64,000 nt of DNA from an uncultured Oscillospiraceae bacterium (GTDB lineage: Bacteria > Bacillota > Clostridia > Oscillospirales > Acutalibacteraceae). The notes under the pieces are model-generated. The model was not told where the DNA came from, did not search any database, and was given only the letters and a program-made list of their open reading frames with translations. A program made the translations under genes and the position numbers. Location: assembly GCA_949293315.1 (NCBI GenBank), contig CASFCH010000065.1, positions 23,808 to 87,807 on the forward strand. Direction: 5' to 3'. Below, in pieces: positions 23,407 to 32,114 of the stretch (its first letter is position 1; every line of letters starts with the position of its first letter).

Positions 23407-23667
23407 ATGGGCACGAACATTAACCGCAAAAGTTTGAATGAAATGCAACAGGTAGACATTCGGACTGTAGATAAATCGGCATTGATTGATCTAAATAGCG
23501 TAAAAATTGACGAATCGCTTCCCATACCGGAGAGAGTTGCTTCATTTGTCAGTCAAATCGGAAACCCCTATTGCTTCCGGGTAGGCGATGTGGCTGTAAA
23601 AGTGGTATATAAGACGGACGGCCCCACATTTCAACAAAATATGGAGGAAATTTTACGCACGATTTGA
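23407..23667 (+). CDS. 86-residue conserved element protein next to recombinases
   Basis: 86 residues after GGGAAAGGAG. The sequence DIRTVDKSALIDL, then PIPERVASFVSQIGNPYCFRVGDVAVKV recalls small uncharacterised proteins that sit just before serine recombinases on clostridial conjugative transposons. No membrane segment. It could be a directionality factor or a regulator, judged only from position. It follows the structured non-coding region and precedes the recombinase promoter region. Confidence 0.65.
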   Translation: MGTNINRKSLNEMQQVDIRTVDKSALIDLNSVKIDESLPIPERVASFVSQIGNPYCFRVGDVAVKVVYKTDGPTFQQNMEEILRTI

Positions 23668-23722
23668 TTCTGGGAATGTATGGAATATGGCAAACTGGGT
23701 AGAAAATCCGGTTTGAATGTGC

Positions 23723-23804
23723 TACAATACGGGTGGACTAAAAATTTGCATACTCACCCAGAAGCAGTGGTTTGTGGCGAACTAATTGCTAAAGGAGTGA
23801 GTAT
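23723..23804 (+). promoter_or_regulatory. candidate recombinase promoter and leader hairpin
   Basis: An extended -10 (TGC TACAAT, 23723-23728) without a clear -35. Downstream, ATACTCAC (23750-23757) is exactly complementary to GTGAGTAT (23797-23804), which overlaps the end of the AAAGGAGTGAG ribosome site of the first recombinase gene. Confidence 0.4.
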
Positions 23805-23806
23805 AT

Positions 23807-25459
23807 ATGATCAATCAGAAGGTGCAGCAGTATAATGCTGCTATTTATCTGAGACTATCCAAAGAGGATATGGACTCTGCTCAAAAAGCGGAGAGCAATA
23901 GCATTGTAAATCAAAAACAGCTTATTTTGGGCTTTTTACAGGATAAGCCTGATATTAAGGTTGTATCTATAAGAATAGACGATGGATATACTGGGACGAA
24001 TTTTGATCGCCCACAGTTTCAGCTGATGATGGATGACATCAAGGCTGGGCTCATTAACTGTGTGGTGGTCAAGGATTTGTCCCGTTTTGGGCGTGAGTAC
24101 ATTAACGCCGGAAAGTATATTGATCGTCTATTTCTTTATAATGGCATAAGGCTGATTGCGATCAATGATGGGATTGATACCATCACAAGGACGCAGTCTG
24201 ACGAACTGAATATTACCCTGAAGAATTTAATCAATGACAGCTACTGCCGTGATATGTCAATTAAAGTGCGCAGCCATCTACAGGTCAAAAGGAAGAATGG
24301 CGAATATATCGGTGCCTTTACCCCATTCGGCTATCGTAAAGCAGAAAATGATCACAATCAGCTGGAGATTGACGATTATGCTGCATCTGTCGTAGAGGAT
24401 ATATTCCGATGGAAATTGGAAGGCATGAGTCAGGATGGCATTGCAAAAAGGCTGACGGCAGATGGCGTTCTTTCTCCGATGGAATATAAGAAGAGCCAGG
24501 GTGAGCGGTTCAAAACCGGTTTTGAGACTGGAAAGCAGACACAGTGGACATCGGTTGCTGTTCGCAGGATATTGACGAATCCCGTGTATATCGGCACCTT
24601 GATCCAAGGAATCCGTACAAAACCAAATTATAAAATCAATACGGTTATTGTGAATGATGAGGACAAATGGGTTAAGGTTGAGAATGCCCACAAACCGATT
24701 GTATCAGAGCGGATTTTTAATCTTGTGCAAAGACTTTTGCTGCTGGACACACGAACTTCACCCAAGGAAAAGGTTGTGCATCCATTGGCCGGGCTGGTTA
24801 TTTGCGGAGACTGTAAAGGTCCGATGGTTAAGACATCGACCAGTTCTGGTGGCAAAAAGTATTGCTACTATATTTGTGATACTAACAAAAAGCACAAAGG
24901 CTGTACCAGCAGTCATAGAATTTCCGAAAGTGATTTGGAGCAAACTGTCTTGATTCTGCTCAGAGAGCATATCCGTATGGTGTGTGAGTTGGATTCCTGC
25001 TTAGAAGTAATCCGAAAGGTTCCGTTCCAAAAGATAAAGCTAAAGAAAGTTCAGGAACGGCAATTGAAGATAGAGGAAGAATTGGAACGGTATCGCAGGC
25101 TTAAACTTTCGCTCTATGAGGATATGAAAGATGGTCTTATCTCGAAAGAGGACTATGTGGATATCAAAGCGCAGTATGATGAGCGTATTGCCTCTCAGAA
25201 ACAGGCATATGATCAGGCGCAAAAGGAAATTGATATGTACTTGGACGACAACTCCAAACCGCATCAGTGGATACAGGAGTTTATGGAGCATCGCAATATA
25301 ACAGAACTTACGCGGATGGTCGCTGTTGAATGTATTGATGAAATTGCAATCTATGAGGATCGAAAGATCGAGGTTTCATTCACTCATTGGCAAGACTACT
25401 CGGCATTATCTGAACAAGTGCGAGAGTATTATCAGGAAAATCATAAGGAGGTTGTATAA
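23807..25459 (+). CDS. large serine recombinase 1
   Basis: 550 residues. The resolvase domain has catalytic Ser18 in YLRLSKED, followed by DDGYTGTNFDRPQF and KDLSRFGRE with the conserved arginines. A recombinase domain follows (about 160-290) and a zinc ribbon (CGDC at about 326-329, later CYYICD and GC), then a coiled coil (about 400-480). This is the TndX/TnpX-type architecture that integrates and excises elements through a serine-DNA intermediate. It is the first of three overlapping recombinase genes. Confidence 0.92.
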   Translation: MINQKVQQYNAAIYLRLSKEDMDSAQKAESNSIVNQKQLILGFLQDKPDIKVVSIRIDDGYTGTNFDRPQFQLMMDDIKAGLINCVVVKDLSRFGREYINAGKYIDRLFLYNGIRLIAINDGIDTITRTQSDELNITLKNLINDSYCRDMSIKVRSHLQVKRKNGEYIGAFTPFGYRKAENDHNQLEIDDYAASVVEDIFRWKLEGMSQDGIAKRLTADGVLSPMEYKKSQGERFKTGFETGKQTQWTSVAVRRILTNPVYIGTLIQGIRTKPNYKINTVIVNDEDKWVKVENAHKPIVSERIFNLVQRLLLLDTRTSPKEKVVHPLAGLVICGDCKGPMVKTSTSSGGKKYCYYICDTNKKHKGCTSSHRISESDLEQTVLILLREHIRMVCELDSCLEVIRKVPFQKIKLKKVQERQLKIEEELERYRRLKLSLYEDMKDGLISKEDYVDIKAQYDERIASQKQAYDQAQKEIDMYLDDNSKPHQWIQEFMEHRNITELTRMVAVECIDEIAIYEDRKIEVSFTHWQDYSALSEQVREYYQENHKEVV

Positions 25460-27159
25460 TGGCACGAAAAAGCAGAAAAGCAGTTAATCAAGTAATATTG
25501 CCAGCAGCCCCTTCTGAAAAAATATATCGCGCCGGCCTTTATGCTCGAATCTCAGTAGAAACAGAGAGAAAGCGCGAGGCAGATACGATTGGCAACCAAA
25601 TTCAACTGTTGAAGGACTTTGCCAGCGAAAATTTAGATATTGATGTCGCAGACATTTATGTGGACGATGATATTTCGGGTACAGACTTTGTCCGTCCAGA
25701 GTTTTCAAGAATGATGAATGATATTCGAGATGGAAAGATCGACTGCGTGATAGTTAAGGACCTTTCCAGGCTTGGGCGAAACCTGATTGAAACCGGCGAA
25801 TATATTGAAATGGTGTTCCCTGTCCTTGGCGTTCGCTTTATTGCAATTACAGACAGATTCGATTCAAAGACGATGCAGGTCGATATCGGCGTACAGATCA
25901 AGAATATGACGAATGAAATGTATGCAAAAGACGCCTCTCAAAAAATCTGTTCCGTAATGCGATCAATTCAAGAGCAAGGAAAATTTGCAGGCAGCAGGGC
26001 ACCCTATGGTTATGTAAGAGATCCACGGGATAAGCATATGCTGTTAGCCGATGATGAAACCGCACCGATTGTCAGGGAAATGTTTGAAATGGTTGCAGAT
26101 GGCGCTACCTTGCATTATGTTGCGACCACTTTGAATGAGCAAGGTGTTGCTTCGCCAGGCCGGCGTTTATACGAAACCGGCATTTCAAAAAAAGATAAGT
26201 ATAAGAATTCCATATGGTATATGCAGACCGTTCGCAGGATCTTACAGGATAGAATATATCTTGGCTGGATGGTTAGCGGCAAGTATGCTTCTGAATTCTA
26301 TATTACCGGTCAAAAAGGAAGTAAAGCCGTACCTCCGGAAGAATGGATTATCACAAAAGGCACTCACGAGCCTATTGTGACAGAGGAATTATTTAATCGG
26401 GTCCAGGAGTATTTTGCTAAAAATAAGGAAGAGCACGCCCTGGCTACGAAGTACGATCACAAAAGTAAGCGTGAGAGTATGTTCCGGGGGCATTTGTTCT
26501 GTGGTGAATGCGGAAAAGCTATGCACATCCGTCGAAAAGTAAATCACGGGAGAGAAAGTTACTGGTATTGCTGTATGATTCACGAACACTACAACAGCCA
26601 ATATTGCAGCAAGAAGGCTGTTAAAAGTGAGCAGCTGGAATCAATGGTTCACACACTGATCCAAAATCAGATGGCTCTGTACTTAGATGCCAAAAGTATT
26701 ATTGCGGAGCTCAACAAGAAAAATACCAGCCAAGTCCGCTATAAAGTGTACAAAGAACAGATTAACAACCTGCAGCGGCAGATTGACCGCTATATGGAAC
26801 TGAAAGCGGCTTTATACGAAGATTATGCGGAAGGCACGATTACCGCAGAAGACTATGTGGCTATGGGACAAGAATATGCACAAAAAGCTGATGAATTGCG
26901 GATTTTCCTATCGGAAATAAAAAAAGAATCCCGCAAATATGATCCGGAATATATGGGTGGTGAACATTGGGCAAAGCTTGTTACCGACTTTAAGGATCAA
27001 AAAACTTTGGATAGAAAGATGGTCGAAGCATTTGTAAACAAGCTGACGCTCTATAACGATGGCCGAGCGGAAATTGAATTCAATTTCCGTGATGAATTGG
27101 AAGAAGTTTTGCTTTGGGCAGCAATGCGAAAAAAGGAGGTGAACAAATATGCCGGATAA
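25459..27159 (+). CDS. large serine recombinase 2
   Basis: 566 residues. Catalytic Ser32 lies in LYARISVETE; DDDISGTDFVRPEF and KDLSRLGRN complete the resolvase core. The zinc ribbon is CGECGKAM with a later YWYCC and YC; a coiled coil follows at about 415-480. All signature residues are present, so the protein should be active. The ATG shares one base with the stop of recombinase 1 (TAATG), implying fixed stoichiometry. The three proteins differ clearly in sequence, so they are not recent duplicates. Confidence 0.92.
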   Translation: MARKSRKAVNQVILPAAPSEKIYRAGLYARISVETERKREADTIGNQIQLLKDFASENLDIDVADIYVDDDISGTDFVRPEFSRMMNDIRDGKIDCVIVKDLSRLGRNLIETGEYIEMVFPVLGVRFIAITDRFDSKTMQVDIGVQIKNMTNEMYAKDASQKICSVMRSIQEQGKFAGSRAPYGYVRDPRDKHMLLADDETAPIVREMFEMVADGATLHYVATTLNEQGVASPGRRLYETGISKKDKYKNSIWYMQTVRRILQDRIYLGWMVSGKYASEFYITGQKGSKAVPPEEWIITKGTHEPIVTEELFNRVQEYFAKNKEEHALATKYDHKSKRESMFRGHLFCGECGKAMHIRRKVNHGRESYWYCCMIHEHYNSQYCSKKAVKSEQLESMVHTLIQNQMALYLDAKSIIAELNKKNTSQVRYKVYKEQINNLQRQIDRYMELKAALYEDYAEGTITAEDYVAMGQEYAQKADELRIFLSEIKKESRKYDPEYMGGEHWAKLVTDFKDQKTLDRKMVEAFVNKLTLYNDGRAEIEFNFRDELEEVLLWAAMRKKEVNKYAG

Positions 27160-28756
27160 GACGCTCGCATTCTATATCCGTCTGTCAATGGAAGACGGAG
27201 ACCTAAAAGGTTCGGCGGATAAAAAAGAAAGTAATAGTATTACCAACCAAAGAAAATTGTTGATAAACTATTATGAGAGCCATCCGGATCTAAAGAAATA
27301 CCAGATTATTGAGTTTTGTGATGATGGTTTCAGCGGCACAAACTTTGATCGCCCGCAATTCACGAGAATGATTGAAATGCTGCGTAACCGAGAAATTGAT
27401 GCGGTTATGGTAAAAGACCTTTCACGATTTGGACGAGACCATTTAGAGGTCGGCGGGTACTTGGAATTATTGTTTCCCCTATTCGGAACACGCTTTATTT
27501 CCGTCAATGATAATTTCGATACGAACGATTATGTCGGGACAACAGGCGGTCTGGAACTGGCAATCCGAAATCTCGTCAATGGAATGTATAGTAAGGATCT
27601 TTCGCTGAAAATACGAAGTGCAAATCAGGCTCGGAGAAAGCAGGGATTTTATCATTCCTGCGGTCACGCCTTTTATGGCTATCAGCTTGATCCTAAAGAT
27701 AAGCGCAAACTTATTGTGGACGAGAATGTCCGTGAGGTCGTAGTCAAAATATTTGACTTGTGTATTGAAGGACGCAGCACTAAAGAGATTGCGCAATATC
27801 TGAATGACGAAAAGATTCTATCGCCGCGACAGTACAAGCTACAAAATGGAATGTTTTATAACGGCAGAGTGGTTGATAATGAGAGTATTTGGCTGGCTTC
27901 CACGATCCGAAAAATGCTCAATGATGGAAGATATACAGGCAAGATGATTTCTAACACACGAGAGATGGTAGGAATACGAAGCAATAACAGCCGTGTGCTT
28001 CCGCGTGAACAGTGGATAGTTGTAGAAAACACCCACGAGGCCATCATTTCAGAGGAAAAGTTTCAAGCCGCTGCCGCTTCGTTGGCTTCTCGAATCAAAA
28101 CAGTCAATATGAATACTTCCGGTAACAGGGCCGGTAATTTATTTGTTTGCGGTTATTGTGGAAGGAAGCTACAGAAAGCACCTGCGATTGATACACACCT
28201 GTTTTGTTTGAAGGCATCCAGTCAAAACCAAGCGGAATGTGCCGCTATCCACGAAAGTCTGGAAGTACTCCAGGACAAGACGCTGAGTGTTGTGAAGGCA
28301 ATCGCACAAATTCTGCTGGATAAGTCCAAGTTTGTGAAAAAATATGATGTCACAGAACAGGCGCAGCTTGAAAGACTGATCGCAGATATGGAACGAAGGC
28401 GCAGGCAAATTGCGAATGGAAAAAGCTCTCTATATGAGGAGTATCGGAATGGGCATATAAGCAGAGAACGCTTCATCAAAATTCAGTCTGATAACAAAGC
28501 TGAAGACGAAAGGCTTCAACAGAAGATCGCAGAAAAGAATGTGGTATTAAATGAGTGTATTCAAAAACAAAAAGCTCTTGCCCTCGCAGGGCGGGATGCG
28601 GAACAGATTCAGGCTTTGACTGAGTATCGCCCGGAGGTTATAAGCCGACTGATAGATAAAGTACGAGTATTTGAAGGTGGGCGAATTGAGATTGGACTAA
28701 AAAGCAAGTATCTGACAGATATAATAGGAGAATGTATTCCGGAGCTTGCTTCGTAA
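27149..28756 (+). CDS. large serine recombinase 3
   Basis: 535 residues. Catalytic Ser13 in FYIRLSMED; DDGFSGTNFDRPQF and KDLSRFGRD follow. Recombinase domain, zinc ribbon (CGYCGRK, later C and C), and a C-terminal coiled coil are all present. It overlaps recombinase 2 by 11 bases. Its stop lies about 75 bases from the junction with spoVAC, the usual place for the integrase of an element. The three proteins may act together at att sites or have separate jobs in integration and excision. Confidence 0.92.
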   Translation: MPDKTLAFYIRLSMEDGDLKGSADKKESNSITNQRKLLINYYESHPDLKKYQIIEFCDDGFSGTNFDRPQFTRMIEMLRNREIDAVMVKDLSRFGRDHLEVGGYLELLFPLFGTRFISVNDNFDTNDYVGTTGGLELAIRNLVNGMYSKDLSLKIRSANQARRKQGFYHSCGHAFYGYQLDPKDKRKLIVDENVREVVVKIFDLCIEGRSTKEIAQYLNDEKILSPRQYKLQNGMFYNGRVVDNESIWLASTIRKMLNDGRYTGKMISNTREMVGIRSNNSRVLPREQWIVVENTHEAIISEEKFQAAAASLASRIKTVNMNTSGNRAGNLFVCGYCGRKLQKAPAIDTHLFCLKASSQNQAECAAIHESLEVLQDKTLSVVKAIAQILLDKSKFVKKYDVTEQAQLERLIADMERRRRQIANGKSSLYEEYRNGHISRERFIKIQSDNKAEDERLQQKIAEKNVVLNECIQKQKALALAGRDAEQIQALTEYRPEVISRLIDKVRVFEGGRIEIGLKSKYLTDIIGECIPELAS

Positions 28757-28770
28757 TATAGAAAAAAGAA

Positions 28771-28793
28771 TTCCTGCCGAAGTTCGACAGGAA
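28771..28793 (+). terminator. terminator at the end of the recombinase operon
   Basis: TTCCTGCCGAA (28771-28781) and TTCGACAGGAA (28783-28793), one mismatch, followed by an A/T-rich run. It would limit transcription from the element into spoVAD. Confidence 0.55.
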
Positions 28794-28830
28794 AATAAAA
28801 AAATCTTTTAGGGTTTACTTGACACAAGCA

Positions 28831-28950
28831 GAGGGCAGGATCATGGGCACCGGCGTGCAGATGTTCACCATTGCCGGACCCGTGATCGTCTACGGTACGG
28901 CTGCGGCGGTGCTCTACGGCCTGATCATCTATCTGTTCAATCTGTATTAA
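28831..28950 (+). pseudogene. spoVAC: 3' end of spoVAC, interrupted by the element
   Basis: The frame ending in TAA at 28948-28950 reads EGRIMGTGVQMFTIAGPVI and continues through a hydrophobic segment to the end, matching the C-terminus of SpoVAC, a membrane subunit of the spore dipicolinic-acid channel. spoVAD follows 13 bases later, as in spoVA operons. About 110 N-terminal codons are missing and replaced by element DNA; they should lie left of the window at the other end of the element. As it stands the gene cannot make a full protein. Precise excision would restore it. Confidence 0.85.
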
Positions 28951-28963
28951 AGGGGGGAGCCGT

Positions 28964-29986
28964 ATGCCGATCAGAACAGGGCGGTACGTCCTGACGCTGC
29001 CCTCCCGTCCGGTCATCGCGGGCAGCGCCGCCGTAGTGGGCAAAAAGGAGGGCGAGGGCCCGCTGGGGCAGGAATTTGACCATATTTTTACCGATACCAC
29101 GATGGGGGAGCCCTCGTGGGAAAAGGCGGAGAGCGCCCTCGTGCGCGAGGCGGTCATCCGTGCGCTGGCAAAGGCGTCGCTCTCCTCCGCGGAGATCGAC
29201 GTGATCTTTTCCGGCGACCTATTAAACCAGTGCATCGCCACCACCTTCGGCCTGCGGGAACTGGATATTCCCTTTGCGGGGCTGTACGGCGCATGCTCCA
29301 CCATGGCGCTCTCCCTGGCGATGGCGGCCGTGTTTACGGACAGCGGCGCGGCCAATAACGCCATCGCGTCCACGTCGTCACACTTCGCCTCCGCGGAAAA
29401 GCAGTTCCGCTATCCGCTTGAATACGGCGGCCAGCGTCCGCCCTCCGCACAGTGGACGGCCACGGCGGCCGGTGCGGCGGTGGTGAGCAAATCGGGCGGC
29501 GGCCCGCGGATTGAGCAGGTGCTCTTTGGCCGGATCCAGGATCTCGGGATCAAGGACGCCAACAACATGGGCGCAGCCATGGCGCCCGCAGCCTGCGCCA
29601 CGATCGCGGACTTTTTACGCGATACCAATACAAAACCGACGGATTATGATATGATCCTCACCGGCGACCTCGGAGCCGTAGGTTCCAAACTGCTGATCGA
29701 ACTGATGCAGAAGCAGGAGGGGATTGATATCTCTCCGGTGCATGCGGACTGCGGCCTGATGCTCTACTCGCTCGATGAGCAGGATGTCAACGCCGGCGCT
29801 TCCGGCTGCGGCTGCTCCGGCAGTGTGGTGTGCTCCTATATTATGAAACGCCTTGCCACCGGGGCGCTCAAGCGGGTGCTCTTCGCGGGGACGGGGGCGC
29901 TGATGTCCCCCACCTCCTCACGGCAGGGGGAGAGTATCCCGGGCGTGGCCCATGCGGTGCTGCTCACCTCAACGGGAAGGGAGTGA
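28964..29986 (+). CDS. spoVAD: stage V sporulation protein AD
   Basis: 340 residues, the usual SpoVAD length, with the thiolase-like fold signatures of the family: GSAAVVGKKEGEGPLG near the start, GLYGACSTMA, and the C-terminal SGCGCSGSVV. SpoVAD binds dipicolinic acid and works with SpoVAC and SpoVAE to load it into spores. A GGGGGGAG ribosome site precedes the ATG. The insertion in spoVAC separates it from the operon's normal promoter unless the element is excised or read-through occurs. Confidence 0.95.
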   Translation: MPIRTGRYVLTLPSRPVIAGSAAVVGKKEGEGPLGQEFDHIFTDTTMGEPSWEKAESALVREAVIRALAKASLSSAEIDVIFSGDLLNQCIATTFGLRELDIPFAGLYGACSTMALSLAMAAVFTDSGAANNAIASTSSHFASAEKQFRYPLEYGGQRPPSAQWTATAAGAAVVSKSGGGPRIEQVLFGRIQDLGIKDANNMGAAMAPAACATIADFLRDTNTKPTDYDMILTGDLGAVGSKLLIELMQKQEGIDISPVHADCGLMLYSLDEQDVNAGASGCGCSGSVVCSYIMKRLATGALKRVLFAGTGALMSPTSSRQGESIPGVAHAVLLTSTGRE

Positions 29987-29996
29987 TTCGAAAGTG

Positions 29997-30176
29997 ATGA
30001 AGGATGTCCGGCGCGATCTGGGGATCATCTCCTACGCGGCCAAGTCGATCAAATGGATGTATATCCTGCGCAAGGCGCTCACCTTCGGCGTGATCGTATT
30101 CACCGGCGTAGAGCTGATTCGGCTTTTTTTAAAAAACAAGGATGAATTGAGTGAAAAAGTCGGCATGTTTTTTTAA
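29997..30176 (+). CDS. 59-residue membrane protein after spoVAD
   Basis: 59 residues with one hydrophobic helix (WMYILRKALTFGVIVFTGVEL in its longest form) flanked by basic residues, and an acidic tail. It lies 10 bases after spoVAD, where spoVAE (about 116 residues) is usual, but it has neither the length nor the membrane pattern of SpoVAE. The ATG at 29997 is preferred; a GTG lies just before. Followed by a strong terminator, so it ends the spoVA unit. Function unknown, possibly spore-related by position. Confidence 0.6.
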   Translation: MKDVRRDLGIISYAAKSIKWMYILRKALTFGVIVFTGVELIRLFLKNKDELSEKVGMFF

Positions 30177-30191
30177 AATGTGGTATACTAT

Positions 30192-30231
30192 AGCTGCTCC
30201 CATAGACAATCTGCGTGGGCGCAGCTTTTTT
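30192..30231 (+). terminator. intrinsic terminator ending the spoVA unit
   Basis: AGCTGC (30192-30197) with GCAGCT (30221-30226), inner CCCA/TGGG, then six T. Confidence 0.88.
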
Positions 30232-30270
30232 GATTTTACATATCCTTGTTTTGAAACGGAGTTGAATGTG

Positions 30271-31392
30271 ATGATTTTAAAAAATGCAGTCGTTTACGGA
30301 AATGATTTTATTCCGCGGCGTGTGGATCTGGCAGTGGAGGGGGAGCGAATCGCCCGGCTTGGGGAAAACTTGGACGGAGCGGGGGAGACGCTCGACTTTT
30401 CCGGCTGTACGGTGATCCCCGGCTTTATCGATATCCACACGCACGGCTGCGCCGGGGCGGATACGATGGACGCCACGGAGGAGTCCCTGCGCACCATGTC
30501 CGAGTGCCAGGCGAGCCACGGCGTGACCTCCTTTTGTCCGACGACCATGACCCTCCCGTATGAGGAGCTGGCCGCAGCGCTCACCGCCGCCAAATCGTAC
30601 ATGGGCCGCGAGACGGGCGCCTATATTCAGGGGGTCAATATGGAGGGGCCGTACATCTCCATGGAAAAGAAGGGCGCCCAAAACCCGGACTATGTCCGCA
30701 GGCCGGATTTTGAGGAGTTCAAAAAGCTCAGCGCGCTCTGCCCCATCAAGCTGGTCGATGTGGCGCCGGAGACGGAGGGCGCATATGACTTCGCCGATCA
30801 GGCGAGTGCGGTCTGTACCGTCAGTCAGGCGCATACCGCCGCCAACTATGCGCAGGCGCAGGAGGGGTTCCGCCACGGTTTTACCCACGCCACCCACCTG
30901 TACAACGCCATGACGGCGATGACCACCCGCGAGGCGGGCGTTGTGGGCGCTGTCATTGAAAACAGCGGTGTGACGGCGGAGCTCATCTGCGACGGCTTCC
31001 ACATCGCGCCGCCGGTGCTGCGTGTCACATTCCAGGCCCTTGGGAAAGACCGTGCCTGTGTGGTGAGCGACTCCATGAAGGCGGCCGGCCTCCCGGACGG
31101 CGACTACGATCTCGGCGGGCAGGCGGTCTACGTTCGCGGCGGCAAGGCGCTGCTGAAGGACGGCACCATCGCCGCAAGCACCTCCAATATCCATGAGGAA
31201 TTCAAGAATCTGATCGCCTTCGGTATTCCGTTTGAGACGGCGCTGCGCGCCTGCACCATCAATCCCGCGCGCGCCATCCGGGCGGATCACACCACCGGCA
31301 GCATCCAGGTGGGCAAATATGCCGACGTCGTCGTCCTCGACCGCGACAACGAGATCAGGGCGGTCTTTATCAAGGGCGTGCGCCGCGTCTGA
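30271..31392 (+). CDS. nagA: N-acetylglucosamine-6-phosphate deacetylase
   Basis: 373 residues. The amidohydrolase features of NagA are present: IDIHTHGCAGADTMD near 55, the metal Glu in VNMEGPYIS near 125, THLYNAMTAM near 210, CDGFHIAP near 240 and the catalytic Asp in VSDSMKAAG near 268. It removes acetate from GlcNAc-6-phosphate, feeding amino sugars to glycolysis or the cell wall. No nagB is adjacent. The ATG at 30271 is chosen because NagA proteins begin with such a short strand and an ACGGAG site lies upstream. Confidence 0.94.
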   Translation: MILKNAVVYGNDFIPRRVDLAVEGERIARLGENLDGAGETLDFSGCTVIPGFIDIHTHGCAGADTMDATEESLRTMSECQASHGVTSFCPTTMTLPYEELAAALTAAKSYMGRETGAYIQGVNMEGPYISMEKKGAQNPDYVRRPDFEEFKKLSALCPIKLVDVAPETEGAYDFADQASAVCTVSQAHTAANYAQAQEGFRHGFTHATHLYNAMTAMTTREAGVVGAVIENSGVTAELICDGFHIAPPVLRVTFQALGKDRACVVSDSMKAAGLPDGDYDLGGQAVYVRGGKALLKDGTIAASTSNIHEEFKNLIAFGIPFETALRACTINPARAIRADHTTGSIQVGKYADVVVLDRDNEIRAVFIKGVRRV

Positions 31393-31411
31393 TTTTCAGG
31401 GGGCGGTCGAT

Positions 31412-31783
31412 ATGTTTTTCCGTCAGGACTGGCTGATGCGTCAGATCGATATGTTTATTCAGGAACTGGCGCACCTGCTCGGCGAAGAGATCCCGGACCC
31501 CTTCTCCGCGGAGCTGGAGGATTATGGCACCGCAGGGGAGGCCGATCCTTTTGGGGCCCAGTTGAACGCCCTTGTGCATGCGGGCAGGATCAACGAGGCG
31601 GAAAATCTGCTTTTTGAGAAAATCGGAGATGGAGATCATCATTACATAAAGCAGGGCCTTGATTTTTACGCGCTGCTCAATCAAAAGAGTGATGACTATT
31701 TGGAGTTGCACGGCTTTTCCCGGGAGGAGATCCGGGAGGGTTTGGAGGACTTCGGACGTGTATATGGGATTGACCTGAAATAG
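31412..31783 (+). CDS. DUF6483-like protein
   Basis: 123 residues, acidic and helical, without membrane segments. The N-terminus FRQDWLMRQIDMFIQELAHLL resembles the start of DUF6483 proteins of Clostridia (RQDYILRMIEQ type), of unknown function. The middle reads like a TPR-type helix pair (GRINEAENLLFEKI). The ATG at 31412 lies 19 bases after nagA, so it is probably co-transcribed. Followed by a strong terminator. Confidence 0.65.
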   Translation: MFFRQDWLMRQIDMFIQELAHLLGEEIPDPFSAELEDYGTAGEADPFGAQLNALVHAGRINEAENLLFEKIGDGDHHYIKQGLDFYALLNQKSDDYLELHGFSREEIREGLEDFGRVYGIDLK

Positions 31784-31805
31784 AGCTGATTCTATATGAT
31801 AAACA

Positions 31806-31844
31806 GCCACACACCAGCTTGTTGGTGTGTGGCATTGCTTTTTT
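31806..31844 (+). terminator. intrinsic terminator
   Basis: GCCACACACCA (31806-31816) and TGGTGTGTGGC (31823-31833), a perfect 11-bp stem, then ATTGC and six T. Confidence 0.92.
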
Positions 31845-32114
31845 ATATAAAAATAATACTAAAAATAAATTATTTATTGTTGATAATTGGAATAGATTAC
31901 AAATTTTTTCAAAAAACTTTGACAAACTTTCGGGAAACAACCTATACGCCTTTCACGAACTTACGTAAATTACCGATAAATCTATTTACAACCCTGCACG
32001 GAGATGATACTGTTTTTACAGAAAAATGACGTTAAAAAGGTGCATCTCAGGCGGGCGCAACCTGCCCAAAATGTGATTTTTATTTTCTATTGGAAAGAGG
32101 TCGTGAACACAGAG
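31845..32114 (+). other. AT-rich gene-free stretch before the ABC operon
   Basis: About 270 bases, strikingly AT-rich for this part of the window. It must contain the promoter of the ABC genes, but no -35/-10 pair with good spacing stands out (TTTACA at about 31984 and weak -10 candidates after it). No reading frame or repeat supported. Confidence 0.4.

Larger units (their letters stand above)
1..28830. mobile_element. right part of an integrative element inserted in spoVAC
   Basis: The left 28.8 kb is clearly AT-richer than the rest and carries mobile-element genes: SSB, YqaJ exonuclease, RecD2 helicase, primase, ParM, AbiE, XRE regulator and three serine recombinases. The recombinase operon ends at 28756 and host spoVAC sequence begins near 28830, so the right end lies between. 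The reading frame entering spoVAC makes homologous sense only from about the codons for AEG (28830), which puts the crossover at roughly 28815-28832. The left end is outside the window. No transfer genes are visible here; they could lie further left. Family (ICE or phage-plasmid) cannot be decided from this part. Confidence 0.85.

Noticed and set aside
28843..28950. A short complete gene starting at the internal ATG of spoVAC
   Set aside because: There is no ribosome site, and the 35 codons are just the last helix of SpoVAC; a broken gene explains it better.
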